A DNA stretch of 64,000 nucleotides, from positions 270,308 to 334,307 of the forward strand of contig NZ_JAQQXQ010000001.1 in assembly GCF_028595285.1 (NCBI RefSeq). Reading direction: 5' to 3'. The DNA comes from Erythrobacter fulvus. GTDB taxonomy: Bacteria > Pseudomonadota > Alphaproteobacteria > Sphingomonadales > Sphingomonadaceae. Made by a program: the position numbers and the translations under genes. Numbering within the stretch: the first letter of the stretch is position 1; each line of letters opens with the position of its first letter. This document shows positions 27,655 through 36,918 of the stretch, in pieces. Below the pieces are notes generated by a model. That model worked only from the letters and a program-made list of their open reading frames with translations, was not told where the DNA came from and did not search any database.

Positions 27655-29286
27655 ATGGCAGAGGCGCAGGCACTCGCGGATCGCGAGCCGAGCGAGAAGG
27701 AAATCCGTCTGGTGATCGGCGCGTCGAGCGCGGGCACCATCTTCGAATGGTACGATTTCTTTATCTACGGTACGCTCGCCTACATCCTCAAGGATGCCTT
27801 CTACGCCACCGACAACGAGACGCTGGGTCTGCTGCTGGTATGGTCGACCTTCGCCGTTGGCTTCGCCTTCCGTCCGCTGGGCGCGGTTTTGTTCGGCTTT
27901 CTGGGCGACAGGCTGGGGCGCAAATATACCTTCCTTGTCACCGTCACACTGATGGGCATTGCGACGGCAGGCGTGGGGCTGATCCCGACGGTGGATACCA
28001 TCGGCATGGCTGCGCCGATCATCGTTATCCTGCTGCGGGTGATCCAGGGGCTGGCGCTGGGCGGCGAGTACGGGGGTGCGGCGATCTATGTCGCCGAGCA
28101 CGCGCCGCCGGAGAAACGCGGCTATTACACGAGCTTCATTCAGGCGAGTGTCGCGGGCGGTTTCGTGCTGTCGATCATCGTCGTATTGGCCTGTCGTGCC
28201 CTGATTCCGGCGGATGCCTTTGCGGCGTGGGGCTGGCGCGTTCCGTTCCTGCTGTCGATCGCTCTGCTCGCCATATCGCTGTGGATGCGGCTGAAGCTGT
28301 CCGAAAGCCCGGTCTTCCAGGCAATGAAGGCCGCCGGCGAAACGAGCGGCAATCCCTTTGTCGAAAGCATGACCTATCCCGGCAACCCCAAGCGGCTGTT
28401 TGTCGCTCTGTTCGGCATTACCGGCATTTTGACGACGATCTGGTACACCAGTTTCTTCTCCGCGATGAGTTTCCTGCGCGGGCCGATGCACGTGACTGAT
28501 CTGACGGTGGAACTGGTGCTGCTGGTGTCGGGCCTGATCGTGATGAGCTTCTATGTCATCGTCGGCAAATGGTCGGACAGGGTCGGACGCAAGAAACCCA
28601 TCATAATCGGTGCGGCGCTGACGCTGGCGCTGCTGTTTCCGCTGTTCTGGGCGATGGGCAGCCTTGCCAATCCGGGGCTTGCGGCCGCTGCCGAGCGCAC
28701 ACCGATTGTGGTCAGCGGCCCGCAATGCGAAACCGATCCGTTCGCCGAATTGTTCGCGCGCGATCAGACCGATTGCGGCAAGGTTCTAGAAACGCTAACC
28801 GCCTCGGGGGTGCCCTATACCCTGACTGAGGGCGATAGCCTGCGCCTGTCGGCGGGCGACAACGCCATTGCCATCGATCCGGCATGGTTCGAAACCCCCG
28901 CTGCGCGCACCGCTGGCATCCGCGCGGCCCTTTCGCATTACGGCTTCGATTTCACCAAGCAGCAGCCGTCGACGGCCAATATCATCGGCATCGTCGGCAT
29001 CCTACTGGCGCTGGGGGTGCTCTCGGCGCTTACTTATGGTTCGGTTGCAGCGCTGCTGTCGGAAATGTTCCCGCCCAAGATCCGCTATTCCTCGATGTCG
29101 ATCCCCTATCATATCGGCGCGGGCTATCTTGGCGGGTTCCTGCCGCTGATCGCAGGCGTGATCGTGGCCAGCACCGGGAATATCTATTCGGGCCTGTGGT
29201 ACACGTGGGTAATAGTCGCCTTCGGCCTGCTGGTCGCATGGTGGGGTATCCCCGACGGCCCGCCGAAAGACTTCGCCGATGAATGA
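27655..29286 (+). CDS. MHS-family MFS transporter with an inserted extracytoplasmic domain
   Basis: 543 aa. MHS (metabolite:H+ symporter) features are GTIFEWYDFFIYGTLAYIL in TM1, FRPLGAVLFGFLGDRLGRKY (loop 2-3 motif), LRVIQGLALGGEYGGAAIYV and EHAPPEKRGYYTSF. Twelve helices are expected. Between helices in the second half there is an insertion of about 95 residues (from about AAERTPIVVSGPQCETDPFA to TKQQPSTANIIG) with two Cys, probably a periplasmic domain. Relatives carry alpha-ketoglutarate, proline/betaine or citrate; the substrate is not determinable. It overlaps alr by 8 bp. Confidence 0.9.
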   Translation: MAEAQALADREPSEKEIRLVIGASSAGTIFEWYDFFIYGTLAYILKDAFYATDNETLGLLLVWSTFAVGFAFRPLGAVLFGFLGDRLGRKYTFLVTVTLMGIATAGVGLIPTVDTIGMAAPIIVILLRVIQGLALGGEYGGAAIYVAEHAPPEKRGYYTSFIQASVAGGFVLSIIVVLACRALIPADAFAAWGWRVPFLLSIALLAISLWMRLKLSESPVFQAMKAAGETSGNPFVESMTYPGNPKRLFVALFGITGILTTIWYTSFFSAMSFLRGPMHVTDLTVELVLLVSGLIVMSFYVIVGKWSDRVGRKKPIIIGAALTLALLFPLFWAMGSLANPGLAAAAERTPIVVSGPQCETDPFAELFARDQTDCGKVLETLTASGVPYTLTEGDSLRLSAGDNAIAIDPAWFETPAARTAGIRAALSHYGFDFTKQQPSTANIIGIVGILLALGVLSALTYGSVAALLSEMFPPKIRYSSMSIPYHIGAGYLGGFLPLIAGVIVASTGNIYSGLWYTWVIVAFGLLVAWWGIPDGPPKDFADE

Positions 29287-30325
29287 AGCTGCGCCGCCGC
29301 CGACCATGCGGCTGACGGTCGATCGCGAAGCGCTGGCCGCAAACTGGCGTGCGTTGGATGCGCTGTCGGGCGCGGCGAGCGCGGGCGCGGCAGTCAAGGC
29401 AGACTGCTACGGTCTCGGGGTGGATACCTGCGTGCCCCTGCTGCGCGATGCCGGGTGCGAGGCATTTTTCGTGGCGCACTGGAGCGAGGTTGCCGCAGTG
29501 GCGCGCCATGTGCCGCCTTCGCAGATCGCGGTGCTGCACGGCCCGTTGAGCCCTGCGGATTGTGCCTATGCGCACAGCACCGGTGCGCTGCCCGTTATCA
29601 ATTCGCGCGAACAGGCTGCCTTGTGGCTGGCGAGCGGGGGCGGGCGCTGCCACCTGATGGTCGATACCGGCATCAACCGTTTGGGCATCGCGCCTTCCGA
29701 AGCGAACGAACCGATTATCGCGGCGCTCGATATTGATATGCTGATGAGCCACCTGGCCAGTGCAGACGAGGACAGCGCGATGAACCCGCGCCAGCGCGAT
29801 GCCTTCACTACCGTCGCCGCCGTCATCCCGCACAGGCGCCGAAGCCTTGCCAATAGTGCCGGGATCGCTCTCGGCAAGGATTACGCTTTCGACCTCACAC
29901 GGCCCGGTATTGCGCTTTACGGAGGTGTGCCGCGCGCGGAATTGGCTGGCATCATTCGTCCGGTTGTGGGGATCGAGGCGGCGATCCTTCAATGCCGGAC
30001 GCTCGCGGCGGGCGACGGCGTGGGTTACAATTCGACCTTTACAGCCCCCGAGGCGATGCGGGTGGCCACAGTCTCGATCGGCTATGCCGACGGGTTCCTG
30101 CGCCTTCGCGGGCCGGGGAACGCACTGTTCCACAAGGACTGTCGCCTTCCGATATTGGGCAAGGTTTCGATGGACATGGTGGTAGTCGATCTTTCCGCAG
30201 CGCCCGATCTGGTAGCGGGTGACTGGCTTGGCGTTCCCTGGGATATCACCGATTGTGCGCAGCAAAATATTCTTTCGCCTTACGAATTGCTGACCACCAT
30301 TGGACAGCGCCTGCGCCCCGGATAG
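29279..30325 (+). CDS. alr: Alanine racemase
   Basis: 348 aa. The PLP-lysine is K40 in SAGAAVKADCYGLGVD, the second catalytic base Tyr is in GDGVGYNSTFTAP, and the family segments are HLMVDTGINRLGI, LANSAGIALG and GKVSMDMVVVDLS. It provides D-alanine for peptidoglycan. It is fairly short for Alr but covers both domains. Its start lies inside the 3' end of the transporter gene (8-bp overlap), which suggests translational coupling. Confidence 0.93.
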   Translation: MNEAAPPPTMRLTVDREALAANWRALDALSGAASAGAAVKADCYGLGVDTCVPLLRDAGCEAFFVAHWSEVAAVARHVPPSQIAVLHGPLSPADCAYAHSTGALPVINSREQAALWLASGGGRCHLMVDTGINRLGIAPSEANEPIIAALDIDMLMSHLASADEDSAMNPRQRDAFTTVAAVIPHRRRSLANSAGIALGKDYAFDLTRPGIALYGGVPRAELAGIIRPVVGIEAAILQCRTLAAGDGVGYNSTFTAPEAMRVATVSIGYADGFLRLRGPGNALFHKDCRLPILGKVSMDMVVVDLSAAPDLVAGDWLGVPWDITDCAQQNILSPYELLTTIGQRLRPG

Positions 30326-30343
30326 CATCGCAATGGCGCGATA

Positions 30344-30367
30344 TTGCACTGCAGCTTGTGCAGGTGC
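30344..30367. promoter_or_regulatory. TGC-rich element upstream of phaR, possible PhaR operator
   Basis: TGC occurs at 30345, 30350, 30359 and 30365, giving CTGC-N7-GCAG (30349-30363), about 40 nt before the phaR ATG. PhaR repressors of Paracoccus and Rhodobacter bind CTGC/GCAG-type TGC-rich sites and autoregulate. Binding here is inferred. Confidence 0.4.
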
Positions 30368-30402
30368 TAAGATGGTACGGGAACTATTAGCGGGATAAAA
30401 TA

Positions 30403-30978
30403 ATGGTCGGACGGTCCAAGGCAGCATCGGGCGAAGCGGGCGATGCGGTCATCATCAAGAAATACGCCAACCGGCGGCTCTACAACACCGCCTCGTCGAG
30501 CTATATCACACTGGAAGATCTCGCCCGGATGGTGCGCGAGAATATCGATTTCAAGGTGCTCGATGCCAAGACCGGCGACGACATCACCCATTCGATCCTG
30601 ACCCAGATCATCATGGATGAAGAAGCGAACGGCGGGCAGATGCTCCCCGTCAGCTTTCTGCGCCAGCTGATCGGGATGTATGGCAATTCGATGCAGGCGA
30701 TGATGCCGTCCTACCTCGAAGCCAGCATGGCCAATTTCCGGGATAACCAATCGAAGATCCGCGAAGCCTTTGAAAAAGGCATGAGCGCCAGCCCGTTTGC
30801 CGCGATCCACGAAACCAATATGGCGATGATGCGCGCTGCGGCTGATGTGTTCCTACCGGGCGTCACAAAGGGTAAGAGCAAGCCCGCTGAACCTGCCGCG
30901 GAAGCGAAGGACGAGATCGCCGCTCTGCGAGAACAGATGGCGACAATGCAAAAGAAGCTGGACGAATTGGGCAAATAG
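30403..30978 (+). CDS. phaR: Polyhydroxyalkanoate synthesis repressor PhaR
   Basis: 191 aa. The N-terminal PHA-accumulation DNA-binding domain is VIIKKYANRRLYNTASSSYI with TLEDLARMVRENIDFKVLDA, followed by the PHB-regulator region THSILTQIIMDEEANGGQML and PVSFLRQLIGMYGNSMQAMM. The Lys/Ala-rich tail ends in a coiled coil. It senses PHA granules and represses phasin and granule genes. No pha biosynthesis gene is in the window. A TGC-rich candidate operator precedes it. Confidence 0.93.
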   Translation: MVGRSKAASGEAGDAVIIKKYANRRLYNTASSSYITLEDLARMVRENIDFKVLDAKTGDDITHSILTQIIMDEEANGGQMLPVSFLRQLIGMYGNSMQAMMPSYLEASMANFRDNQSKIREAFEKGMSASPFAAIHETNMAMMRAAADVFLPGVTKGKSKPAEPAAEAKDEIAALREQMATMQKKLDELGK

Positions 30979-31045
30979 CGCAAAGCGCGGCGCGCACGCG
31001 GCGTTGGACCGCGGCCCATGTGCCAATCTTTCAGGAACAGCCTTC

Positions 31046-32590
31046 GTGTCACAGATCCGCCATGCCCTTTCGGTGAAGCGCCAGGACGACTTCGCCAAGT
31101 GGTACCAGGAAGTCATCGCCGCCGCCGACCTCGCCGAGGAATCAGGGGTGCGCGGCTGCATGGTGATCAAGCCATGGGGCTATGGCATCTGGGAGCGCAT
31201 CCAGCGCCTGATGGACGACCGGATCAAGGCGGCCGGCGTGCAGAACTGCTATTTCCCGCTGTTCATCCCGCTCGCGAACTTTACCCGAGAGGCCGAGCAT
31301 GTCGAAGGCTTTGCCAAGGAAATGGCGGTCGTCACGCATCACCGTCTGATTTCGGACGGGAAGGGCGGGTTGATGCCCGATCCCGCGGCCAAGCTGGAAG
31401 AGCCGCTTGTGGTGCGCCCGACATCGGAAACCATCATCGGCGATGCCATGGCGCGCTGGGTGCAGAGCTGGCGCGATCTGCCGCTACTGACCAACCAGTG
31501 GGCCAATGTGGTGCGGTGGGAAATGCGCACGCGGATGTTCCTGCGCACCAGCGAATTCCTCTGGCAGGAAGGCCACACCGCGCACGAGAACCGCGAACAG
31601 GCGCTTGAAGAAACCCACCGCGCGCTGGAAATGTACCGTGCCTGCGCCGAGGAAGATCTCGCGCTCCCCGTAATTGCGGGCGAGAAGCCCGAAAATGAGC
31701 GATTCCCCGGCGCGGTGGAGACCTGGTCGATCGAGGCGATGATGCAGGACGGCAAGGCGCTGCAGGCCGGCACCAGCCACTATCTCGGCACCAATTTCGC
31801 TCACGCTGCGGGCATCCAGTATCAGGACCGTGAGGGCAGCCAGCAATATTGCCACACCACCAGCTGGGGCGTTTCGACGCGCCTTATCGGCGGGGTCATC
31901 ATGACCCATGGCGACGACGATGGACTGCGCGTGCCGCCTGCCATCGCGCCGCAGCAGATCATCATCATCCCGATGCTGCGCGAAGCGCCCGAGGATGCCG
32001 AACTGCTCGCCTATTGCGAAGAACTGCGCGCCATGCTCGCCACGCAAACCGCGCTGGGCGAGCGTCTGCGCGTTCTGCTCGACAAGATCCCGGGCAAGGC
32101 TGCGGCCAAGCGTTGGGACTGGGTGCGCAAGGGCGCGCCTGTCATCCTCGAGGTCGGGCCGCGCGACATGGCCGAGGGCAAGGTCGCGATGCTGCGCCGC
32201 GATGCGCTGTGGAACGCTGAAAACGGCAAGCCCGCGATGCAGTTTGTGACCCGTGAAGACTTTGCTGCGCAGGCGGGCGCGCTGCTGGAGGAAATCCAGC
32301 GCAGCCTGTTCGAAGAAGCTCGCGTCCGCCGCGATGCCAACATCACGCGCGGTGTCACCCAGTGGCAGGCCGTGGTCGATCACTTCGAAAAGAGCGGGAA
32401 GTATCCCGGCTGGGTAGAGGTCGAATGGGCCAAGCCCACCGGCGCGGCGCTGGAAGCCGTGGTGGAAAAGCTCAAGGCGGTGAAGCTGACAATCCGCAAC
32501 GTGCCCCGCGAGGGCGAACCGGCGACCGGCACCTGCATCTTCACCGGCGAACCGGCGGCCGAGCGTATCCTGATCGCGCGCGCCTACTAG
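31046..32590 (+). CDS. proS: Prolyl-tRNA synthetase (eukaryote/archaeal-like ProRS)
   Basis: 514 aa from GTG 31046 (AGGA at 31033). Class II motifs are visible: IKPWGYGIWERIQRLMD (motif 1 area), VVRPTSETIIGDAMARW, VRWEMRTRMFLRTSEFLWQE (motif 2) and a motif 3-like region near GVSTRLIGGVIMTHGDDDGL. There is no bacterial-type editing insertion between motifs 2 and 3, and a C-terminal extension ends in LIARAY, as in the ProS family I type. It charges tRNA-Pro. Confidence 0.94.
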   Translation: MSQIRHALSVKRQDDFAKWYQEVIAAADLAEESGVRGCMVIKPWGYGIWERIQRLMDDRIKAAGVQNCYFPLFIPLANFTREAEHVEGFAKEMAVVTHHRLISDGKGGLMPDPAAKLEEPLVVRPTSETIIGDAMARWVQSWRDLPLLTNQWANVVRWEMRTRMFLRTSEFLWQEGHTAHENREQALEETHRALEMYRACAEEDLALPVIAGEKPENERFPGAVETWSIEAMMQDGKALQAGTSHYLGTNFAHAAGIQYQDREGSQQYCHTTSWGVSTRLIGGVIMTHGDDDGLRVPPAIAPQQIIIIPMLREAPEDAELLAYCEELRAMLATQTALGERLRVLLDKIPGKAAAKRWDWVRKGAPVILEVGPRDMAEGKVAMLRRDALWNAENGKPAMQFVTREDFAAQAGALLEEIQRSLFEEARVRRDANITRGVTQWQAVVDHFEKSGKYPGWVEVEWAKPTGAALEAVVEKLKAVKLTIRNVPREGEPATGTCIFTGEPAAERILIARAY

Positions 32591-32627
32591 ACTTGCATCC
32601 TCGGGGCAGTCGCGGCAGGGAAAGCGC

Positions 32628-33983
32628 ATGATCAAGCGCCTCACCCTCCTCGCCGCCATCGTTGCTGCCCCGCTCGCTGCCCAGAACCACCCTGCAGACA
32701 ACGTTTCGCAGGAACGCCTGCAAGCCGACGTCGAAACGCTGGTCGGCTTCGGCACACGCCACACCCTGTCGGCGCAGGACGATCCGGAGCGCGGCATCGG
32801 CGCGGCGGTGAATTGGGCGCTAGCCGAATTCAAACGCATCGGTGCAGGCTGCGGCGATTGCCTTGAAGTGCTGCCGGTGGGCGAGGTAATCCAGCCCGAC
32901 GGGCGCCGCATCCCCACGCCGACGCTGGTGCGCAATGCGGTCGCCATCCAGCGCGGCACCGAGCGCCCGAACGAAGTCGTGATCGTGCAGGGGCATATCG
33001 ACAGCCGCGTGTCCGATCCGCTCGACTTTACCAGTGATGCCCCCGGCGCGAATGATGACGGTTCGGGCTCTGCGCTGGTGCTCGAAGCCGCAAGGGCGCT
33101 CAGCGCTACGAAATATCCGAGCACGATCATCTACGCGCTGCTATCCGGCGAGGAACAGGGCCTGTTCGGCGGACGCATCCTTGCCGACTGGGCCGAGGCG
33201 CAGGGCTTTACCGTCAAGGCGGTGCTCAACAACGACATCGTCGGCAATTCCTGCGGCAAGGACGGCTATTGCGAACCCAAGGTCGTGCGTGTCTTTTCCG
33301 AAGGCCCTCGCGCCGATCTGACCGAACGTCTGCGCGCGGCTGCAACCCGCTTCGGCGGCGAGAACGACACGCCGTCGCGCAACCTGTCCCGCTGGGTCGC
33401 TGGTCTGTCGGAACAGCACCCCGACGAAATGCAGGTTCGCCAGATCTGGCGCACCGACCGCATGGGGCGGGGCGGGGATCAGGTGCCGTTCCTCCAGAAA
33501 GGCTATCCAGCGATCCGCTTTTCGGTGGGCGTGGAAGATTACGACCACCAGCATCAGGACCTGCGTACCGAAGACGGGGTGTTCTACGGCGATACCATCG
33601 ACGAGATGGATTTCGGTTACCTCGCAGGGGTGACGAAGCTGAACGTTCGCGCGCTCGACGCACTGGCTCGCGCCCCGATGCCGCCCAAGGTAACGGTGGA
33701 TGCAGCGGTGCGGGTAGATACCGAGATCAAGTGGAGCGCGATTCCGGGAGCAGAGGTTTATGCGATTGCCGCGCGCCGCACCGACAATCCAGGCTGGGGG
33801 GGCGATGTCACGCTGGTATCCCGCAATGATGCCGCTGCCGCCGATGGTGAAGCAATGAGCCACGTGCTCAAGCTGCGCGGCGACGATTGGATGTTCGGCG
33901 TTTCGGCCTGTGCAGGCGATTACTGCTCCCCTGTTTCCAGCGCGGTTCCGGGAGGCGCGTTCGAGCCCGTCACCAAGGAATAA
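32628..33983 (+). CDS. Secreted M28 family zinc aminopeptidase
   Basis: 451 aa. A signal peptide (LLAAIVAAPLAAQ) is cleaved near residue 21. M28 metal ligands are visible in VIVQGHIDSRVSD, APGANDDGSGSALVLEAARA, LLSGEEQGLFGGRILAD (Glu base) and the NNDIVGNSCG Asp; the last His ligand is probably in VGVEDYDHQHQDLRTE. A C-terminal beta-rich domain of about 100 residues follows. It probably degrades peptides in the periplasm. It sits between proS and rnr. Confidence 0.88.
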   Translation: MIKRLTLLAAIVAAPLAAQNHPADNVSQERLQADVETLVGFGTRHTLSAQDDPERGIGAAVNWALAEFKRIGAGCGDCLEVLPVGEVIQPDGRRIPTPTLVRNAVAIQRGTERPNEVVIVQGHIDSRVSDPLDFTSDAPGANDDGSGSALVLEAARALSATKYPSTIIYALLSGEEQGLFGGRILADWAEAQGFTVKAVLNNDIVGNSCGKDGYCEPKVVRVFSEGPRADLTERLRAAATRFGGENDTPSRNLSRWVAGLSEQHPDEMQVRQIWRTDRMGRGGDQVPFLQKGYPAIRFSVGVEDYDHQHQDLRTEDGVFYGDTIDEMDFGYLAGVTKLNVRALDALARAPMPPKVTVDAAVRVDTEIKWSAIPGAEVYAIAARRTDNPGWGGDVTLVSRNDAAAADGEAMSHVLKLRGDDWMFGVSACAGDYCSPVSSAVPGGAFEPVTKE

Positions 33984-34027
33984 TCCAAGCCTTCGACAAG
34001 TCCTCCGCGAACGGGTAAGGGGCGGCC

Positions 34028-36325
34028 ATGGCCAAACCCCCCAAGCGCCCACAGGGCATGCCCACGCCCGAGCAGGTGCTCGACTTCATCCAGTCCTCCG
34101 ACATTCCCGCCGGCAAGCGCGAGATCGCCAAGGCTTTTGGCCTCAAAGGGCAGGAAAAGATCAAGCTCAAGGCCCTGCTCAAGGACATGGCCGAGGAAGG
34201 CCTGATCGACGGATCGAAAAGCGCTTTCCACCGCATGGGCGGGGTACCCAAGGTCACGACCCTCAAGATCGTCGACGTGGACGAAGGCGAACTGATTGCC
34301 GAGCCCGACAACTGGGACCCCGAAGCCCCCGGCAAGCCGCCGCGCCTCATCATCCGTGAACCGAAGATGCGCGGCGCCAAGCGTCCGCCCGCACTGAAGC
34401 GCGGCGACCGCGTGCTCGCCCGCACGGAAGAAACCGAACGGGGCTGGATCGCGCATGTAATGAAAAAGCTGCCCTCGCGCACCGAGGGGCTGATGGGCGT
34501 GGTCGAGATCGACAAGGCCGGCAAGGCGTGGCTCGCGCCGGTGGACAAGCGCGTGCGCCAGTCCACCCCGATTGCCGATCGCGGCGAGGCCGAGGAAGGC
34601 CAGCTGGTGATTGCCGAGCGGGTGGGGCGTTCCGAACGTGCCGGCGTGAAGGTGGTCGAAGTGGTCGGCGATCCGCTCGCGCCCAAAAGCTTCAGTCTGA
34701 TTGCTATCGCCAAGCACGGCATTCCCCACATCTTCCCCGAAGAAGTGCTGGAGGAAGCGCCGCGCGCGGCGAAGCTCAAGCTGTCGGAAAAGGCGCGCGA
34801 GGATCTGCGGCATCTGCCCATCGTCGCAATCGACCCCGCCGACGCGCGCGATCATGACGACGCAATCTGGGCCGAGCCGGACGGACAGGGCGGGTTCAAT
34901 GCCGTCGTCGCGATTGCCGACGTGTCTTTCTACGTCCGTCCCGGCTCGGCGCTCGACCGCGAGGCGAGGAAGCGCGGCAATTCGGTCTATTTCCCCGACC
35001 GCGTGGTGCCGATGCTGCCCGAGGTGCTGTCCGCCGATGTCTGTTCGCTCAAGGAAGGCGAAGACCGCGCGGCGATGGCCTGCCACTTGCACATCGACGC
35101 GGAAGGCAAGGTCAACAAGTTCCGCTTTACCCGCGCGCTGGTGCGGATTGCGCACAACATCGCCTATGAGGACGCGCAGAAGGCAGTGGACGAAGGCAAT
35201 CCGCCAGAATTCCTCACCAACCTGTGGGCCGCCTGGAAAGCACTGGCAGATGCGCGTCACGCGCGTGATCCGCTCGAACTCGAACTGCCCGAACGGCGCG
35301 TGGTGCTGAACGAGAAGGGCCAGATCGCCGAAATCGCGATCCGCGAACGGCTCGATGCGCACCGCGTGGTCGAGGATTTCATGATCGCCGCCAACGTCGC
35401 CGCCGCCAAGGCGCTGGAGGCCAGGACCGCGCCCGTCGTCTACCGCATTCACGAACCGCCGAGCCGCGAGAAGCTGATCGCGCTGCGCGATTACCTTGCC
35501 ACCATGGGCAAGAAGCTGGCGCTGGGTCAGGTGGTGACCCCGGGCCTGTTCAACCGGATGCTCAAGGACATCAGCGACGAGGCGGAAAAGGCGCTGGTGA
35601 TGGAGGCGGTGCTGCGCAGCCAGACGCAGGCCTATTACGGCCCCGCCAATGCCGGACATTTCGGGCTGTCGCTGGGCAGCTATGCGCACTTCACCTCGCC
35701 GATACGGCGCTATTCCGATCTGCTGGTGCACCGCGCGCTGGTGGATGCCTACAAGCTGGAACAGCCCGCCCCGCCGGGCTCCATTCCGCCGACTTCGGGC
35801 CTGTCCGACCGTGACCGCGCCTCGCTGCAACAGGTCTCTGACGCGATCAGCCAGACCGAGCGGCGCGCGATGGAGGCCGAGCGCGACACCATCGATCGCT
35901 ACGTCGCGGCGTGGCTATCCGCGCGGGTGGGCGAGGTGTTCGACACCCGCATCACCGGCGTGCAGGCCTTCGGTTTCTTTGCCACCATCGTCGGGCTGGG
36001 CGGGGATGGTCTCGTCCCGATCTCGACGCTCGGCCGCGAATATTTCCGTCACGACGAAGCGGCGCAGGCGCTGGTCGGCAGCGATAGCGGCACGACATTT
36101 GCCTCTGGCGACCGGCTGAAATTGAAACTGGCCGAAGCCAACCCGCTAACCGGTGCGCTGAAGTTCGTGCTGCCCGATAGCGATGCCGGGGTGATCGAAC
36201 CGCGCGGCAATAGGCCCGATGGCCAACGCCGCAGCACCGGCGGGCCGCCAAAGAAAGCCGGCAAGTTCGTTGTCGGCAAGCGCGGGCGTCCGGGCAACAT
36301 CCGGCATCAGGGGCGCAGGAAATAG
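34028..36325 (+). CDS. rnr: Ribonuclease R
   Basis: 765 aa. An N-terminal helix-turn-helix-like region (EVLDF-like, AKAFGLKGQEKIKLKALLKD) and cold-shock domains precede the RNB catalytic domain with AIDPADARDHDDAIWAE (catalytic Asp cluster), SVYFPDRVVPMLPEVLS and AHFTSPIRRYSDLLVHRAL. An S1 domain follows (ARVGEVFDTRITGVQAFGFF), ending in a basic tail (GKRGRPGNIRHQGRRK). It is a processive 3'-5' exoribonuclease that degrades structured RNA. Confidence 0.95.
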   Translation: MAKPPKRPQGMPTPEQVLDFIQSSDIPAGKREIAKAFGLKGQEKIKLKALLKDMAEEGLIDGSKSAFHRMGGVPKVTTLKIVDVDEGELIAEPDNWDPEAPGKPPRLIIREPKMRGAKRPPALKRGDRVLARTEETERGWIAHVMKKLPSRTEGLMGVVEIDKAGKAWLAPVDKRVRQSTPIADRGEAEEGQLVIAERVGRSERAGVKVVEVVGDPLAPKSFSLIAIAKHGIPHIFPEEVLEEAPRAAKLKLSEKAREDLRHLPIVAIDPADARDHDDAIWAEPDGQGGFNAVVAIADVSFYVRPGSALDREARKRGNSVYFPDRVVPMLPEVLSADVCSLKEGEDRAAMACHLHIDAEGKVNKFRFTRALVRIAHNIAYEDAQKAVDEGNPPEFLTNLWAAWKALADARHARDPLELELPERRVVLNEKGQIAEIAIRERLDAHRVVEDFMIAANVAAAKALEARTAPVVYRIHEPPSREKLIALRDYLATMGKKLALGQVVTPGLFNRMLKDISDEAEKALVMEAVLRSQTQAYYGPANAGHFGLSLGSYAHFTSPIRRYSDLLVHRALVDAYKLEQPAPPGSIPPTSGLSDRDRASLQQVSDAISQTERRAMEAERDTIDRYVAAWLSARVGEVFDTRITGVQAFGFFATIVGLGGDGLVPISTLGREYFRHDEAAQALVGSDSGTTFASGDRLKLKLAEANPLTGALKFVLPDSDAGVIEPRGNRPDGQRRSTGGPPKKAGKFVVGKRGRPGNIRHQGRRK

Positions 36326-36329
36326 CGCC

Positions 36330-36782
36330 TCAGGCGTGGTGATCGCTCTTGGTCTCGTCGTAATCGGCAGGAATGATGTAGAGCGGGCAGGGCAGGGAGC
36401 CGGCCGCGGCCGAAAAGTGGGTAACCAGCGGGCCGGGCGCAGTTCCCTTGGCCGCGCCGAGCACCAGCGCGGCGACTTCGGCATGTTCGGCAAGAAATTC
36501 GCTGACGATCTTCTGTCCCTGACCGATCTTGACCGAAATGGTCGGCATGATGCCGCTTTCCGCCAGCAGATTGCCGGCGACACCATGGGCCAGCATTTCG
36601 GCGCGGTCGCGCGCCTCGGCCTCGATCGTGGCCTGCACCGCACCGAAGGCACTGAAATTCTGCTGCGGCACCAGTGCCAGCAGGTGCACCGCACCGCCCA
36701 CTGCCACAGCCCGGCGCGCGGCGTAGCGCAAGGCGGCCAGCGCCTCTTCGCTTTCGTCGATGATGACCAGGAATGTGCGCAT
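36330..36782 (-). CDS. Universal stress protein (UspA family)
   Basis: 150 aa from ATG 36782. A single Usp domain: [20 protein letters not shown] at the N-terminus, HLLALVPQQ, and [16 protein letters not shown]-type C-terminal strand. The ATP-binding G-2x-G-9x-GS motif is only partly conserved (VLGAAKG...SAAAGSLP). Convergent with rnr, 4 nt between stops; divergent from pdhC across 136 bp. Confidence 0.85.
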   Translation of the reverse strand: MRTFLVIIDESEEALAALRYAARRAVAVGGAVHLLALVPQQNFSAFGAVQATIEAEARDRAEMLAHGVAGNLLAESGIMPTISVKIGQGQKIVSEFLAEHAEVAALVLGAAKGTAPGPLVTHFSAAAGSLPCPLYIIPADYDETKSDHHA

Positions 36783-36918
36783 TTTCGTGCCCCGTGAGGC
36801 GCAAGCTATCAATGCATTCGTATGGTTTGGCAAGACCCCCACTTCTGACCCTTGCCCGCCGCGTCCGAATTGGCCAGAGACGAAAGCCGAAGATCGACTA
36901 CGGGAGTTTCAGCGGATC

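Noticed and set aside
30845-32590. proS start at 30845
   Set aside because: The extra residues lie inside phaR in another frame; GTG 31046 has a ribosome site and fits the family N-terminus.
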